From positions 1-48,493 of the forward strand of contig CAKPWR010000014.1 in the NCBI GenBank assembly GCA_934196725.1: a stretch of DNA of 48,493 nt, written 5' to 3'. How positions within the stretch are numbered: position 1 is the first letter of the stretch; every line of letters starts with the position of its first letter. Under the pieces are notes generated by a model that did no database searches, was not told the DNA's origin, and worked only from the letters and a program-made list of their open reading frames with translations. Both the position numbers and the translations under genes were made by a program. Shown here one piece after another: positions 9,552-17,430 of this stretch. Source of the DNA: an uncultured Prevotella sp. GTDB lineage: Bacteria; Bacteroidota; Bacteroidia; Bacteroidales; Bacteroidaceae.

Positions 9552-11330
9552 ATGAAAAGAAAAAAAATCATATATGGTCTGTTTGGACTCTTGGCTTTGT
9601 CTTCTTGCAGTGATAAGATGAATTACAGCGAGACTGTAGTCAAGGATAAGGCTTACGTTATTCAGACCTTTGAGAAGGTGGGTGGTTTCATGACCTACAT
9701 CTATGATCTGGTAGATTATGATTATGGTAACAACTATTCCGGAGGCATGCTTGCCTCCGCCACCGATGAGAGTGTTTATTCCGTATCAGGTTCTAGTATC
9801 GAGACCTTCTATAATGGTAGCTGGAGCCCATCCAATGCGCAGAGTTCGCTCTGGAGTAATATGTACAAGGGAATCAAGACCTGTAATGTGGTGTTGAAAG
9901 ATTTCCAGGACTTGAAGTTCGAGGATTATGAGCTCAATGCTGATTACCAGCAGCAGATGTACCGTTACGAGAATTATAAGTGGGAGGCTCGTTTCTGGCG
10001 TGCTTACTTCTATTTCAATCTTGTTCGCCAGTATGGTGGTGTGCCAATTATTGATCCTGAGATGGCGGCAGCTGATGTCAACAATCAGCCTCGCAAGTCA
10101 TCTGATGAGGTATTCCAGTATATCTTCGATGAATGTGACGCCGTGAAGGACAACATTATCAAGGATTACTCCGACCTGGGAAGCATGGCATTGAGTACTG
10201 CCGAGGATGGACGTGCCAACAACCTGACCGTTCTTGCCCTCAAGGCTCGTGCTGCACTCTATTGGGCGAGTCCGCTCTTCAATCCTTCTGGCGATAAGGA
10301 GCGTTATCACAAAGCTGCTCTCTATGCCAAGGATTTGCTGGATGCCTGCGAGGCAAGAGGCATGAAGCTTACTGATAAGTATGCTGATCTCTGGTCAACC
10401 AATAATTATAAGGATGCTGACAAGAAGTGTGAAATCATCTTCGGTCGCCGTATCTATGGTTCCAAGATTTCATCTACCGATCCTAAGGACAATATGGTGG
10501 AGAGCTATAACTATCCGCGCGGTATCGATCGCTCTAAGGCTAATTACTCTGCTTCGGGTGTTAACTGTCCTTCTCAGAACCTGGTGGATGCTTACGAGAT
10601 GAAGGCTACTGGTAAGGGCATCAACGAGGCTGGCAGCGGCTATGATGAGCAGAATCCATACGTTGGCCGTGATCCTCGCTTCGAGTTGACCATCGCCAAG
10701 AACGGGGACGTATGGCCTACTGCTACCCGGTACAACAAGGCTAAGTTGCAGACCTATTATGGCGGTGTGAATGCGGAACCATTGGTGGGTGCTACTCCTA
10801 CAGGTTACTATCTGAAGAAGCTGCTCCATGGTGATGTCGATCTGACTTCCAAGACCAAGCTCCAGGGAGATTATCATACCTGGGTTACTTATCGTCTGGG
10901 CGAGTTCTATCTCAATTATGCTGAGGCTGTATTCAAGTATCTGGGCAGTGCCACTTCAACGAGTGCCGATCTTCCTATGTCGGCAGATGAGGCTGTGGAT
11001 AAGATTCGCCAGCGTGCCGGAATGCCTGATTTCCCTACTTCGTTGAGCAATGATGAGTGGTGGAGCAAGTATCAGAACGAGCGTATGGTAGAGCTTGCCT
11101 TCGAGGGTCATCGCTTCTGGGATGTACGCCGCTGGAAGGAGGCTGACAAGTTCTTCAAGAACATTCAGGAGATGAAGATTACCAAGAACGATGATGGTTC
11201 CTTCACCTATACCCGTGAAACCGTACAGCGCCAGTGGGATGACAAGATGTATCTCTTCCCAATCCCTACCGATGTGATGCAGAAGCACGAGAAGTATGGA
11301 GAGAAGTGGGAGCAGAATCCTGGCTGGTAA
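9552..11330 (+). CDS. SusD-like surface glycan-binding lipoprotein (module 1, second pair)
   Basis: A 592-residue SusD/RagB-family lipoprotein. The signal peptide ends LALSSC, with lipidated Cys19. Typical landmarks are WEARFWRAYFYFNLVRQYGG (helical TPR region), LGEFYLNYAEAVF, ERMVELAFEGHRFWDVRRWKE and the terminal WEQNPGW. It starts 20 bp after its SusC partner and ends module 1, 86 bp before a bidirectional terminator. It belongs to a different SusD subgroup from the module's first SusD and pairs by similarity with the protein at 26050. It should act at the cell surface as the ligand-binding lid of the second SusC. Confidence 0.94.
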   Translation: MKRKKIIYGLFGLLALSSCSDKMNYSETVVKDKAYVIQTFEKVGGFMTYIYDLVDYDYGNNYSGGMLASATDESVYSVSGSSIETFYNGSWSPSNAQSSLWSNMYKGIKTCNVVLKDFQDLKFEDYELNADYQQQMYRYENYKWEARFWRAYFYFNLVRQYGGVPIIDPEMAAADVNNQPRKSSDEVFQYIFDECDAVKDNIIKDYSDLGSMALSTAEDGRANNLTVLALKARAALYWASPLFNPSGDKERYHKAALYAKDLLDACEARGMKLTDKYADLWSTNNYKDADKKCEIIFGRRIYGSKISSTDPKDNMVESYNYPRGIDRSKANYSASGVNCPSQNLVDAYEMKATGKGINEAGSGYDEQNPYVGRDPRFELTIAKNGDVWPTATRYNKAKLQTYYGGVNAEPLVGATPTGYYLKKLLHGDVDLTSKTKLQGDYHTWVTYRLGEFYLNYAEAVFKYLGSATSTSADLPMSADEAVDKIRQRAGMPDFPTSLSNDEWWSKYQNERMVELAFEGHRFWDVRRWKEADKFFKNIQEMKITKNDDGSFTYTRETVQRQWDDKMYLFPIPTDVMQKHEKYGEKWEQNPGW

Positions 11331-11340
11331 ATTTAATGAT

Positions 11341-11407
11341 TATTTAATAGTGATTAGTGATTAATAGTGATTAATAGTGATTAGTGATTAATCGTGATTA
11401 GTGATTA
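11341..11407. repeat. Short AT-rich tandem repeats of the type TTAATAGTGATTAGTGA
   Basis: Between the end of module 1 and the terminator, GTGATTA recurs at least seven times in an irregular array with TTAATA or TTAGTG interruptions. A short similar patch (TTAGTGATTAATGATTAATG) occurs near 16101-16120, upstream of the smalltalk remnant. It is non-coding; slippage is the likely origin. Confidence 0.8.
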
Positions 11408-11416
11408 TACAAAATA

Positions 11417-11455
11417 AAAAAAACTCGTTGGTTAAAGAAGCCAACGAGTTTTTTT
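11417..11455. terminator. Bidirectional intrinsic terminator between module 1 and the HTCS
   Basis: An inverted repeat, CTCGTTGG (11424-11431) and CCAACGAG (11441-11448) with a 9-nt loop, is flanked by an A-run on the left and a T-run on the right, so it has the stem plus U-tract form on both strands. It fits the end of the susD at 9552-11330 and of the convergent HTCS gene. Confidence 0.9.
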
Positions 11456-11470
11456 GTAATCAGGCAATCT

Positions 11471-14400
11471 TTACTTGCCATACTTGCTAGGCGCGATTCC
11501 ATACTTGTTCTTGAAGCACTTGTAGAAATAGGTGGAATCGGAGAAACCAACCTTCTCGCTGATTTCTGATACCGTGTATTCACCTTCCAGCAGGAGCTTG
11601 GCGGCAATACGCAGACGCTCGTTCTGGATATAGATGTTTGGCGAAACACCCATGATGCTCTTCGTGCGGTTATATACCGTGGTTCTGCCCAGGCAGAGCA
11701 GCTCGGCAAGGCGGTCTACATTGAAGTTGTTGTCGCCGATATGCTGTGCCACGATTGCCTCCAGTTTATCCTTGAACTTCTTGTCGAGGGTAGACATCAG
11801 GAGGGTAGGCTCATTCTTCTTGAGCTCCTTCACTGGCTTGATCTGGATAGCTTCTCCGCAGGAAGACTGTTCTAACTTCTCTTGTGAAGCATTCTCCTGC
11901 TGGGACTTTTCCTGAAGCAGAATCTTTTCCTGGCAAAGTGCCTTCTCCTGCTTCATTCTCTCTTCAGCCTGCTGCTTCGCCTTCAGGTCCATAGCCACAA
12001 ACTGCAGGGCTCGGGCGATGAGGAGTTTGAAGTTGCAAGGCTTCACCATATAGTCATCCACGAAGTTCTTGTATGCCTTCAGGATATGGTTGGTATCATC
12101 AAAGGCGGTCAGCATGATGACCGGAATGTTCTGCGTTTCAGGATCCGCCTTCATATTGCTTACAATCTCATAGCCGCTCATCTCCGGCAGCTGGATGTCG
12201 CTGATGAGCAGGGCAGGCTTGAGCTTCCGGATGTTCTCGTAACCTGTCTTGCCATTCATGAATGTTTCTACATGGAAATAGACAGACAGTTCCGACTTGA
12301 TCTGCTCCAGCATGTCCGGATCATCTTCTATCACCATCACGGTCACGTTGTTGATGGCTTTCGGAGTCATCTCCTTCACAATCATGTCTATCTCGTCCTT
12401 GTCGATGCTGTGGTCATCCAAAGCCTTATTCTCGATAATGTCCTCTGGCTGATACTTGCTGGCATCGTCTGGCAGGGCTAGGCAGAAGCTGCTGCCGCCG
12501 AGCTCCTGGGAGCGCTGATAGGTGAGCGAACCCTTGTGGATTCCTGCCATCTGATGAGCCGTGTAGAGACCGATGCCCATACCGCCCTTGGAAGCATAGC
12601 CGTGCATGAATGGCTTGAAGAGGTCTGCCTCTCTTTCCGGTTTGATGCCCGGACCGTTGTCTTCTACCGAGAAGAATACGTTGTTGTTCTGCAGATAGAG
12701 TCTCACGCTGATGATACCCTTGTCCGGGGTATATTTCACGGCGTTGCTCAGCAGGTTGTAGACGATGGTTTCCACCTTTTCCTGGTCGAAGAGCATCTCG
12801 TGCCTGCTGGTCCACGGGGTGAAGCTCATGCTGACGTCCTTCTGCTTGGCTACGGTATAGAAATCATTGTAGATGTTGCGCACGAAACCGATGATTTCTC
12901 CCTTTTCCACATTCAGCTTCATATTGCCCGTATTGATCTTGCGGAACTCCATCAGCTGGTTGATGAGTCGCTGCAGTCGCTTGGTGCCCCTGTTGAGGGT
13001 ATAGATGATGTTCTTGGAAGCATAGCCTTCTCCCTTGGTCATCATCTTCTCCACGGCACTCTGGATGATGGCGAGCGGGGTGCGGAATTCATGAGAGATA
13101 TGGGTGAAGAAGTTGATTCGGAAGTCAGACATCTGTTTCTCCAGCTCTATCTGCTGGTTCAGCTCGAAGTTTCTCAGCCATGAACGGTAGTAGAGCACGC
13201 CGGCTCCGCAGATGATGAGCAGGTAGATGCACCACGCCCATACCGTATTGTACCAAGGTTGGCGGATGGTGATGTGCAGCAGGGTTTCCTCGCTCCACTT
13301 GTTGCTGCCTATACGGGTACGGATATGCAGCGTATAGCTGCCAGGGTTCAAATCGCTGAACTCTGCATGGTTGATGCTTGTCATCGGACGCCAACTCTTG
13401 TCTATTCCCTCCATATAGTATTGGTATATCGCATTCTGAATATGCGGATAATCGAAATTAGAGAAGTGGATGTTGAGCGAATTCTTGTCGTGTGGCAGGC
13501 TGATTTCGCGGGTATAGTTCAGCGCCTTGGTCAGGAATTGCTCATTTTCTGCTTCGTATATCGAGATACCGTTGATGGTGAGGTCGGTGATGACAGCTTT
13601 CATATTAGCTGGTGGCATACTGATGGTGCGGGATGGCTGGATGAAGATCATGCCGTCGGCAACACCAAATACCAGTCTGCCATCCTTCAGTTTGGTGGCG
13701 CAGTTCTCCGTAAAGTTGTTGCTGAAGATGGTGCGTCCTATCTGGAACGAACGGATATCGTTGGTCTTGGCGTTGAGACGGGATATTCCTTCCTCTGTAC
13801 CAATCCAGATATTGCCGTAGTTGTCTTCCTCCAGCGAGCGGGTATTGTTGTCGGTGAGTCCCTTGCTGGTATCAAACAGCTCGTATTCCAGTTCCCCGGT
13901 CTTCTCGTTGTAGCTGCATTCCAGAACGCCTCCGGTTGCGGCAAACCACAGTTTTCCGTCATGTGACTCGATGCCGCAATTGATTTCGCTTACGGGCAGT
14001 TTTCCGTTTTCATTACTGAAGCGGAGGAACTTCTGGGCTGTAATCTTCCTCTCAGCGGTATTCACCATCAGGATGCCATTGTTGCTGCATATCCAGAGTC
14101 TGCCTTTGCGGTCCAGAAGCAGATCATGGATTTGGGCTTCCTTGCCGTCTGCATTCAGAAACTGCTCGAATTTCCGTGGCTGCTGACCCGTTGTCTGTGG
14201 GGTGGTGAGCAAGCCTTCCCCCCAGGTGGCAATCCAGGCTCTTCCCTGCTTGTCGAAGAGGGTCTTGTAGAAGAATACGCCCGGAGCATAGTGGTCCTTC
14301 TCATATTTCCAATATCTCACATTGTCAATGTAGATGCCGTCGCCCTTGGTAGATATCCATTTCTTGCCCTGCGGATCGATGGCATAGTCATAGACGCAGG

Positions 14401-15853
14401 CGTCGGTCTGCTTTTCCACCGTTCGCTGTTGGGTCCTGGCATCATAGATATAAGTCATGTTGGCGCGGGTAGTGACGGCGAGCCTGTCATTACCTATGTT
14501 GCTGATATGGCGCACGTAGTTGCTCCATTCCCGATTGGCGTCTGGTTCTATCTTGACATGCTCTGTGTTGAGATCCTTCAGTTCACGGCAGCAATATACG
14601 CCATCGCCGGTACAGATCCAGATGCATCCGCTACGGTCGATGAATACGTTCAGCAGGAAGTTGGAATGGAAGAGTGGATCCTTGTCAGCAGTAGAGAAGT
14701 GCTGGAGCTCATCTTCCTTCCGGTTGTAGATGAAGAGTCCGTTGCCATAAGATACGATATATACATTTCCGTTGGCATCTTCAGCAGCCACGAAGTTCTT
14801 GTCTCTGCTGTTGATATATGTCTTGTCGTCCAGCAGATGGAATTTCTTATAGAGTTCTCCATTCTTGCTGAACAGGTAGGCGTTTCCCTTCTTGTCGTAA
14901 AGAAACTCATAGGATTTGAGAAAACTTTTCGACATGGCATTCGGTATCTGGATGGCTGGCTTGTGGAAGACGCCGGTCTTCAGATTCATGGCGAAAGTTT
15001 CTTCCTGGGTAAAGATATACCATTCTCCCTGCCAGAAGAAAGAGGCGCGCGATTTACCCGCAAATCCCACCATGGATGGGAGAAGGGATTTCCGGATGAG
15101 TTTGCCCGAGTTGTCATAAAGGAAGGCATCGCCCTTGTCGGTCAGCACGGCGATATGGTTGCCGTCTGTAGTCAGGGTGATGATATGCTGGTTCTTGAGC
15201 ATCAGCTGGCTCTTGCCGTCAGGGGTGATTCGGTTGAGTCCTTTATCGGATGCTATCCAGATATCGTGTTTGAAATCTTCCAGCATCTGGAGCTGGTGGT
15301 CGCCTATCAGTTTACCGTTTTGCGTGGTATAGTCTGTGGCGTGAAACTTCCCGTTGCTATAGGTTAGGTATCTGGCTCCAAAATCTCCTGAAAAGAGCCA
15401 CATTCCATTCTGGCTCTTGAATCGTTTCTTCAAGAGCGTAGCATTCTCCTTATCGAAATAATCGGAGAAATGAGCCGTTTCCTGGTCGAAGCAGCAGAGA
15501 ATGTTGGATGGATTGTAGCCCCAGATGAGTCCATGTTTCTCGTCGTTGATGAGCTGTGAGATGGAGTGGTGGGTCTTTTGTCCGGAGTTCTTGCTGAGAT
15601 TGGTGAAGTTGATAAACTGATAGCCGTCATATCTGCTCACTCCGTTCGGTGTTCCGAGCCAGATGAATCCATCTCTGTCCTGGATGATATCGTTCACGAT
15701 ATTACACGACAAGCCATCTTTGGCCGAGAGTCGTTTCCCGTCTAGCCTGATGCTGCTGGATGCCTGCATAGGCATCAGCCAGAAGCTGATAAATCCTACG
15801 AAATGTAATAAGGCGTAGAATGTCTTTTTGTTTCTTTTCATTTGATAGGTCAT
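11471..15853 (-). CDS. Hybrid two-component system sensor kinase/response regulator (HTCS)
   Basis: This single polypeptide of up to 1460 residues fuses a complete signalling chain. In order: signal/anchor segment; periplasmic two-bladed beta-propeller (Reg_prop repeats such as DGFIWLGTPNGVSRYDG and NIWIGTEEGISRL); Y_Y_Y-type domain (about 800-865); transmembrane helix (about 868-888); HisKA with the HEFRTP box (His921); HATPase with NLLSNAVKYTP, DNGPGIK and GMGIGLY; receiver domain with phosphoacceptor Asp1219 (LISDIQLPE) and a conserved KP; then a C-terminal AraC-type DNA-binding domain. Known HTCS proteins bind a PUL-specific oligosaccharide in the periplasm and activate the PUL. It lies between the two uptake modules. 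The start may be the internal Met at codon 5 (15841, MKRNKK), because the promoter at 15864-15872 leaves almost no leader for the upstream Met. An unusual QEK-rich linker separates receiver and DNA-binding domain. Confidence 0.95.
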   Translation of the reverse strand: MTYQMKRNKKTFYALLHFVGFISFWLMPMQASSSIRLDGKRLSAKDGLSCNIVNDIIQDRDGFIWLGTPNGVSRYDGYQFINFTNLSKNSGQKTHHSISQLINDEKHGLIWGYNPSNILCCFDQETAHFSDYFDKENATLLKKRFKSQNGMWLFSGDFGARYLTYSNGKFHATDYTTQNGKLIGDHQLQMLEDFKHDIWIASDKGLNRITPDGKSQLMLKNQHIITLTTDGNHIAVLTDKGDAFLYDNSGKLIRKSLLPSMVGFAGKSRASFFWQGEWYIFTQEETFAMNLKTGVFHKPAIQIPNAMSKSFLKSYEFLYDKKGNAYLFSKNGELYKKFHLLDDKTYINSRDKNFVAAEDANGNVYIVSYGNGLFIYNRKEDELQHFSTADKDPLFHSNFLLNVFIDRSGCIWICTGDGVYCCRELKDLNTEHVKIEPDANREWSNYVRHISNIGNDRLAVTTRANMTYIYDARTQQRTVEKQTDACVYDYAIDPQGKKWISTKGDGIYIDNVRYWKYEKDHYAPGVFFYKTLFDKQGRAWIATWGEGLLTTPQTTGQQPRKFEQFLNADGKEAQIHDLLLDRKGRLWICSNNGILMVNTAERKITAQKFLRFSNENGKLPVSEINCGIESHDGKLWFAATGGVLECSYNEKTGELEYELFDTSKGLTDNNTRSLEEDNYGNIWIGTEEGISRLNAKTNDIRSFQIGRTIFSNNFTENCATKLKDGRLVFGVADGMIFIQPSRTISMPPANMKAVITDLTINGISIYEAENEQFLTKALNYTREISLPHDKNSLNIHFSNFDYPHIQNAIYQYYMEGIDKSWRPMTSINHAEFSDLNPGSYTLHIRTRIGSNKWSEETLLHITIRQPWYNTVWAWCIYLLIICGAGVLYYRSWLRNFELNQQIELEKQMSDFRINFFTHISHEFRTPLAIIQSAVEKMMTKGEGYASKNIIYTLNRGTKRLQRLINQLMEFRKINTGNMKLNVEKGEIIGFVRNIYNDFYTVAKQKDVSMSFTPWTSRHEMLFDQEKVETIVYNLLSNAVKYTPDKGIISVRLYLQNNNVFFSVEDNGPGIKPEREADLFKPFMHGYASKGGMGIGLYTAHQMAGIHKGSLTYQRSQELGGSSFCLALPDDASKYQPEDIIENKALDDHSIDKDEIDMIVKEMTPKAINNVTVMVIEDDPDMLEQIKSELSVYFHVETFMNGKTGYENIRKLKPALLISDIQLPEMSGYEIVSNMKADPETQNIPVIMLTAFDDTNHILKAYKNFVDDYMVKPCNFKLLIARALQFVAMDLKAKQQAEERMKQEKALCQEKILLQEKSQQENASQEKLEQSSCGEAIQIKPVKELKKNEPTLLMSTLDKKFKDKLEAIVAQHIGDNNFNVDRLAELLCLGRTTVYNRTKSIMGVSPNIYIQNERLRIAAKLLLEGEYTVSEISEKVGFSDSTYFYKCFKNKYGIAPSKYGK

Positions 15854-15863
15854 TTATTTTTCT

Positions 15864-15925
15864 GCAAAATTACACAAAAAAAATCATTATACCTTATTCT
15901 ACATGATAAAAAGTATTTATCCTTG
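15864..15925 (-). promoter_or_regulatory. HTCS promoter, copy 2 of the shared regulator promoter
   Basis: On the minus strand the -7 element TAATTTTGC occupies 15872-15864. Upstream are the same blocks seen before the AraC-type gene: a T-run ending GTG, AATAAGGTATA and TAAATACTTTTTA. The alignment with 1059-1120 is ungapped over 62 positions. Transcription would start close to 15857, supporting the Met codon at 15841 as the real start of the HTCS. Confidence 0.72.
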
Positions 15926-15943
15926 GCAGAAAATAGGAAAATT

Positions 15944-16088
15944 TCATGAAAATGATGTGGTATTTTCTGTTTGTTGTTTTTCTGATGCCGTTAAAGGCAT
16001 GCAGCTGGTCACACCCAAAGTGGTGACAAGTGCAGTAAGGATTGATATCGCAATCTGAATGATAGTTCTCCAAGTTTCCTTTTTTCAT
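15944..16088 (-). pseudogene. Frameshifted 'smalltalk' family microprotein
   Basis: The minus-strand ATG at 16088 opens a frame that reads MKKGNLENYHSD and is not recognisable. Removing one A from the run of six after the ATG (16080-16085) gives MKKETWRTIIQIAISILTAL, then VTTLGVTSCMPLTAS, ending SFS at a stop at 15944-15946: 47 residues in all. This closely fits the Bacteroides/Prevotella 'smalltalk' family as I remember it: a positively charged start, one hydrophobic helix and a lipobox-like LGVTSC. The natural function of the family is not known to me; members are often found beside an N-acetylmuramoyl-L-alanine amidase, absent here. The defect may be a pseudogene, a homopolymer sequencing error, or slippage at the A-rich site AAAAAAG. 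Confidence 0.7.
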
Positions 16089-16462
16089 AATGATTATTTA
16101 TTAGTGATTAATGATTAATGTTAATAATTCTCTGATTCATCTTTCTTCCGATTGCCGCCTATATCTTCCGATTGATGCTGAAAGGGAGAGGTTGATATCT
16201 TGTCTCCTAATCACGGTGCAAAGATACGACTTTTTTTTGATTCCACCAAATTTCTGGTAGCGGTAATGGCCGATTTTCAGCAGCTTTCAAATTGTAAGTT
16301 GATTAATAATCCTAACTCGTAGTTTTGAGGTAAGAAAAACATAGAGTTGTTGGACAAGAAACCTAGAGTTATCGTTCATGAATTATATATTTTGAGATAA
16401 ATGACTTGAAATAAAAGATTTAGAAAGATATATTGCATGTATCATATCTTGCCTCCGATAGT

Positions 16463-16644
16463 ACTCAATTACTCAGTTACTCAATTACTCAGTTTCTATC
16501 TGACCCCTATCTTTTCCATATATAGATAGGATATTATATATATAAATATATTTATATATATAATATAATTTTTATACTTACAAATTTTAATCATATTCGG
16601 GGTGTATACGGTCAAAATAAAACTGAGTAACTGAGTAATTGAGT
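16463..16644. repeat. Concentric inverted repeat around a 36-bp perfect AT palindrome
   Basis: Two perfect 21-bp arms (16463-16483 and 16624-16644), built from the repeating motifs ACTCAATT and ACTCAGTT on the left and their complements on the right, enclose a perfect 36-bp palindrome (16531-16566) made only of A and T. The centres of the two structures are about 5 bp apart. Just to the right lies a small hairpin with T-run (16651-16671). There is no reading frame. It could be a cruciform-forming site, a miniature mobile element or a remnant of one. Confidence 0.85.
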
Positions 16645-16792
16645 CAAATTTGCTCTTTTGAGCAGTTTTTTCGAGAGTAACTTTTTCTTATAGATTTCTT
16701 CTGAAAGAGAGTTGCTTTCATTTAATTCTCAAGAAGAAAGAACCACTTTCAAACCTGTTCAATAATATTCTGCTTTGTAAAATAAATATCTG

Positions 16793-17185
16793 AAGTTTCG
16801 CATGTGGTTCAAGTACGGGCTGAAGGCCCAAAAGCTCTAGGAACAGCACGCCCTGAAAGGGCAGAAGCTCCTAGCCCAGGGCAACGCCCTGGGTATAATG
16901 GCAATAAGCAAGGCGCCCTGTAAGGGCAAAAGCTATATGTATTGCCTGGAGTTTTTAAAGCTTTTGCCCTTACAGGGCGACAGGTTTTGCGTCCATAAAC
17001 ACCCAGGGCGATGCCCTTTACCTTTCCCTTCGGCCGGTGACCGTTGGTTCAGGGCGTGTGGGGCTTACTTGCGAAACTTGAGTTCCCTAACTTCCCTTAA
17101 CTTCTTGGAAGCTCTCAACTGGTATATCGTGGAACGCGAAACTTGAGTTCCCTAACTTCCCTTAACTTCTCCACATGCAAAAGTT
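16793..17185. repeat. GC-rich fold-back element with nested stems (MITE-like or structured repeat)
   Basis: Several complementary arms nest within one another. Imperfect outer ends are 16793-16807 and 17171-17185 (12 of 15 match, including GCATGTGG/CCACATGC). A middle stem pairs 16847-16857 with 17048-17058 (11 bp, perfect). An inner stem pairs 16914-16934 with 16959-16979 (21 bp, perfect). Small hairpins CCCAGGGC/GCCCTGGG (16875-16893) and AGGGC/GCCCT (17005-17017) sit between. The sequence is much more GC-rich than its AT-rich flanks. I recall similar GCCCTG...AAGGGC sequences recurring in Bacteroidota genomes, often annotated as spurious small proteins, but cannot verify that here. Confidence 0.75.
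17071..17170. repeat. 35-bp direct repeat pair
   Basis: A 35-bp sequence starting GCGAAACTTGAGTTCCCTAA occurs identically at 17071-17105 and 17136-17170, separated by 30 bp. Within each copy, CCCTAACTT and CCCTTAACTT form a further internal repeat. The pair lies at the right end of the fold-back element. Confidence 0.95.
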
Positions 17186-17225
17186 CAGTAAAATATTGTT
17201 TTTAAGTGTAAAATAACACATTTTT

Positions 17226-17420
17226 AGGTTTGTTGTCAAAAAGAAAAGGTTAATAATCAAAATTTGGGGTAGCATAAAAAAGCTATTAACTACTTTTGCA
17301 ACCAGATTTATGTTATAAGTTTGGAAGCAACTATAAATTATAAACCTACACGCCTAAAAAACGAATAATTTCTATTATCAATTTTTATGGCGTAAAAATT
17401 AAAATATTGACAACAAACCT
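17226..17420. promoter_or_regulatory. 14-bp inverted repeat flanking the second module's promoter
   Basis: AGGTTTGTTGTCAA at 17226-17239 and its exact reverse complement at 17407-17420 bracket the promoter and most of the leader of the susC at 17431. The left copy lies about 51 bp upstream of the -7 element, where an activator would bind; the right copy ends 10 bp before the start codon. A regulator bound at both could loop the DNA. Candidate HTCS or AraC operator; inference only. Confidence 0.5.
17263..17299 (+). promoter_or_regulatory. Promoter of the second susC/D module
   Basis: The -7 element TACTTTTGC at 17291-17299 is a full consensus match, with TTTG at 17263-17266 as a possible -33 box at a long spacing of 24 nt. 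The predicted leader before the susC start is about 125 nt. The non-standard spacing would fit a promoter that needs an activator. Confidence 0.7.
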
Positions 17421-17430
17421 ATTTTAAAAT

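Noticed and set aside
14126..15367. Plus-strand open frame of 413 codons inside the HTCS gene
   Set aside because: The opposite strand encodes the beta-propeller sensor with clear repeats; this frame has no supporting motif.
15894..16088. Translation of the intact 64-codon frame as a real protein
   Set aside because: Only the one-base-shifted frame resembles a known family; the intact frame gives a Cys/His-rich sequence that I judge an artefact of the shift.
16898..17146. 82-residue open frame (starts MAISKAPCKGKSYMYC) in the intergenic region
   Set aside because: It runs through the inverted repeats of the fold-back element; its sequence is explained by the stems, and similar spurious translations are common for this type of repeat.
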